64,000 bases of DNA, from the NCBI GenBank assembly GCA_914767715.1, contig OU612065.1, positions 3,906,001 through 3,970,000 of the forward strand, read 5' to 3'. Below the pieces are notes generated by a model. The model did no database searches and was not told where the DNA came from. It worked only from the letters and a program-made list of their open reading frames with translations. Positions within the stretch are counted from its first letter, which is position 1; every line of letters starts with the position of its first letter. This DNA is from Membranipora membranacea (lineage: Eukaryota > Bryozoa > Gymnolaemata > Cheilostomatida > Membraniporidae). Positions 60,524 through 64,000 of this stretch are shown in pieces. The position numbers and the translations under genes were made by a program.

Positions 60524-61355
60524 GTATCTAACTATACTCAGTTTGTCTTGAAAAATAGCAAGTGGACATAGTAGAAACATCGTATACAGGGTATAGTGTC
60601 TAAGAGTTTATCTGAGAATGTAATCACATTATTAATCATAATCAGATATGTAGTACCATAGAATAATTTTTTTTTGCATATAATAAATATTAATGAATAT
60701 TATTCAAAGTCTACCTGTCGAAACTTCAATTTAGTTTTTGTGGCCAGAAAAAAAGATGAAACCCTTAGTAAAGTGTAATTTTCTATTATGATGTAGAAGA
60801 GAAGACTTTGCTAAGGGTTATCTCATACTTCAATACCTCTCATATCTCCTACCCCTTAGCAACAGCACACAATAAAAAGAAAAATCAAGCTTCTTCTGCA
60901 AAGAGTGTCAACTTGGTTCACTCAAACCTGAATAGAAGATTTTCATTCGTTAATACTTTGTCAAAGACATTATCATTGGTCAAATTATATTCAGTGCCGG
61001 CCTAATCATTTCCGTTATGCCCTGCATTTTAATTTCATGATCTAACCAAATACACAGGTTTGACAGAAATATAAGCTACTACACTTACCTAGGATGTTCA
61101 ATGAATTATAATGCTGAGCTTAAGCAAAAGAGCTGTTGAGATTGTTGAATACGCGGTAAGGAAGTAGTAAACAGTTCAAGAAAATAGTTACTGTCCCTCA
61201 CTTTCACCAACTGCCCAAGGAGTCTCCTTGCTCGCTGCTTTCACTCCACTGACTCTAAGTTAGTCTAAGTCTCACTCCACCCTCTGCTTTCTGTTGTGTC
61301 TCACATGGTCCTTTGGGGCTTTCATGTCTGATTTTTTTTTCTAACACTGTCCAGT
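60524..61355. other. no gene seen
   Basis: AT-rich with poly-T tracts (60667, 61331). No recognised protein or repeat ends. Confidence 0.4.
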
Positions 61356-61392
61356 CAATGAACTCCCTCTTCCAGGAAGAGGGAGTTCATTG
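61356..61392. mobile_element. 37-bp perfect nano-palindrome with 7-bp TSD
   Basis: Arms CAATGAACTCCCTCTTCC and GGAAGAGGGAGTTCATTG pair over 18 bp around a single A. GTCCAGT flanks both sides exactly (61349-61355, 61393-61399). It is the largest and best-preserved family member. Confidence 0.8.
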
Positions 61393-61810
61393 GTCCAGTC
61401 AACCAATTGGACATTACAAAATAAAGTACAGTTGTGAAATACCCTTTACCAGTGGTTCCTACATATCGTAGCTGCGGGTGGATTGTGTATACCCACAAAT
61501 GAGTGTAGCGAAAGTGGAGAATTGAGCCTAGCATACACGCGCCCCAGCATGCAATCACACGAATCCAACATGTATTCAGGCAAGCGCACTTTACCTGCCA
61601 TTGTACTCCTTTGTTCACCAAACAAAAGGCCTTTTGTTACACAACTCTCATAGGTGCATTGGGGCATATCTCCCTGACATCGGCCCCCAGGGCCTATCCA
61701 ACATACTGCAGCATAACTGTACTTTATTTTGTAATGGATGGTTGAATAATGACATACACAAAATGCAGGCTTGCAAGCCCCAGAAGCCCTTCAAACCATA
61801 TGTAGGCATA

Positions 61811-61900
61811 AGGAGTCTGCCAGCCTGTGAACTGCCCCCCCCATATGAACTGCCCCCTTCCCAAGGGGGAAGGGGGGCAGTTCACAGGCTGGCAAACTCC
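61811..61900. repeat. 90-bp G/C-rich hairpin
   Basis: GTCTGCCAGCCTGTGAACTG then CCCCCC pairs with GGGGGGCAGTTCACAGGCTG then GCAAAC. A second GAACTGCCCCC lies inside the loop. No target duplication was found. Confidence 0.75.
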
Positions 61901-64000
61901 CCATTCCAGTGTGCTATTTTGTGTCTGCCTTACTGATTATTGTTCTCTGTGATATTTTTCTCATAATTACGTATTTGAATTTCATATCTCATATATACCT
62001 AGTCCTGCGCAATTCCTTCAAATGTGCCACTGAGGGATTTTTCAGACCGTTGGTCTCGTGCGGTCCGTTCATGTGTCTATCTCTACTGCAGGTGAATGAG
62101 TTTATATTACCAACTCACTGATCCTAAAACATCTAGAGCATTGTTACCTCTCTAACCCGATTAACCCCCCACACTATGGTTTGAGATTCGAAACTCGCCT
62201 GCTGTAATCAGGGCCTTTTTCACGTAGTTCACTGTGATCTAGTTGTGAGTCATGGAATTCCGGGCTAGAAACTGTACAAAAAACTGTATCTTTAATTCTG
62301 CCAACTTTCTTTGGACATTCAGCTGTCACTGACTACTGACCTACCTATCACTGTACAGACGAGCTGTAAATCACTATAGGGGAGCCTCAACGCCCGGGGG
62401 GGGGGGGGGGCTGATATAACAAAAGACAAAGACTCACCAATTTGCTATGCTCAAATTTACATCCTAATATCTTTTGATATCACAGTAATTACATCGAGCA
62501 TAGCATGTCTTGTCAAGACAGGCTACATTGAGCCATGATGATTAATGATATATTGATTTATAATTCATTAGAAAATCAGTGCACCTGCTTTGACAGACAT
62601 TGTGACACTGTAATTTAACTCTTAACTAAACTGAAAATTATTGTATTCCCACACTTTTTTACATCTAATTTTCTTTTAAAAAAAGAAAATAAGGTTTCAA
62701 AACTACATCAGCAGAGTCAAATATAGTTGAGGAATGTGTAGCTATAATGATTTTCAAAAATACTAAATATTTACTGAGAAAAATCGCTAAATGTAAATCA
62801 GTCATTATTGATTGATAGGGCATTGTTTATGAGAGTCCTACTTATGACATCATATTCCTGCTTATAAATGTTAACAAATTGTTATGATGTATTTGGCGCC
62901 AAATTGGAGCACATGTACACAATCAGAATTGGGTGATCTGTCAACCTGGATAGGTACGGGAGAAAGTGAATCTGACCCGTACCCCCTCTTTAAGGCTCAA
63001 AAATTAACAACCTATTCTATACAGCAATATTCTGCATAGTTTATATTAAAAACAGTGATAACAATGATCCAGCTTTTAATTTTTGGTTTTACGCAGGCCC
63101 CAAATGATTATTTTCAGGAAAGATTCGAAAAACACAAGTACATTTTTAGTGTTATGCCACAAAATTATTCGTTTCCTTCAATAAGTTAATAGACACTTGA
63201 AAAAGATGACTGATTATTTCATGAAACATTCCTTCCTGACAATGACCTTCATTGCATTTAATGGCATTTCCATACTTCTATATCACATATTCTTGATCAA
63301 TTTCGATTGTACACTGTTCTTAATCATAGCTTGCTGGCTGAATTAATTTACTTATTGGTGAAAATATAACCCAACTCAATGCAAATAAACACCCCAAAGT
63401 GTTACCCATAAATAACCTACATATGTTATAAGCCTGATGCGGTAGAACTCTTTCATTATTTTTATCATTTTTATTGCTAGACTCTTCTATCTTAGCTCAT
63501 TTCATGATCACATGTACTCAACCGCCAATTCATCATTGATGGAGAGTCTGTAGGGTAAGAACTTTCATAGTTTATTGAAAATTTATAATTTTTAAACCAA
63601 ATTCAGTATAAATGAAACTACCAATACGATGAAGGAATGGCATCATCATTTCGTTTCATCAGTTGATGTATGTATATAAGGTCTTCTAGGGCAACTCCAC
63701 ATATGGGCTTTAAATAATCCACAAATCCCTGTTGCCCAATACCATATAATAGCTTTCAGGCGTCATTGGTCAGAAATTACCGTTGCTGTAAGACTAAACA
63801 ATGAAATTTTTATATTTAGTCGATCAAATTGATCAAACGCTATGAAAAGGTTGTTGGGTGATTTATTCAAACTACATACAGGTGAAGCCTATAATATCAC
63901 ATTATATTGTGACCATTTCATCCATGAAATACAGCAGGATACATCACTAACTGCTTTCAATAATGGTGACATAATTGGGAAGTTGATGTCATAGGACGCC
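61901..64000. other. AT-rich, no gene recognised
   Basis: A run of 15 G lies at 62396-62410. Otherwise no open frame, RNA gene or transposon end could be supported up to the window's end. Confidence 0.5.

Noticed and set aside
60248-60580. 110-codon minus-strand frame repeated on the + strand at 59787-60221
   Set aside because: Both read through the inverted arms of the foldback element.

Overview
This is a piece of an animal (metazoan) nuclear genome, most likely from an invertebrate. The genes are split by GT/AG introns, and several can be rebuilt exon by exon in phase: IQCB1/NPHP5, B4GALT7, a PSTPIP-type F-BAR/SH3 gene, an ASB8-type SOCS-box gene and a RASD/Di-Ras-type GTPase. The DNA is AT-rich and much of the space between and inside genes is transposon debris. 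A sponge, cnidarian or similar early-branching animal would fit, but the sequence alone does not fix the species.

Layout. 0-4.3 kb: 3' part of a + strand F-BAR/SH3 gene. 5-10.1 kb: palindromic DNA elements and a 5'-truncated non-LTR retrotransposon. 11-18.8 kb: scattered, phase-compatible + strand exons of an unrecognised gene whose introns hold a 2.46-kb nested element and a 1.36-kb foldback. 19.1-20.35 kb: B4GALT7 (- strand), tail to tail with it. 20.4-34.4 kb: a transposon graveyard with retrotransposon fragments interrupted by MITEs and SINEs, tRNA-derived repeats and a 3.1-kb element whose inverted arms contain tandem repeats; one weak candidate host exon set lies at 26.3-26.8 kb. 35.2-39.0 kb: ASB8-like gene (+). 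41.4-45.2 kb: Ras-like gene (-). 47.3-48.3 kb: two retrotransposon scraps. 49.1-50.6 kb: small membrane-protein gene (+) with a 7-base coding first exon. 51.9-59.5 kb: complete 11-exon IQCB1 (-), tail to tail with it. 60-64 kb: foldback elements and non-coding DNA.

The host genes are unrelated housekeeping, signalling and ciliary genes; nothing suggests a shared pathway.

The most unusual signal is a scattered family of tiny palindromes, 14-37 bp long, mostly with ends CAATGAA...TTCATTG. Several are flanked by exact 7-bp direct repeats, as if they were inserted with target-site duplication. One sits inside an older foldback repeat whose two other copies in this window lack it, giving a paralogous empty site. 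A second set with ends CAAGGAG...CTCCTTA behaves the same way. Larger palindromic elements (98, 100 and 460 bp) with 7-8-bp flanking repeats suggest a size continuum of foldback elements.
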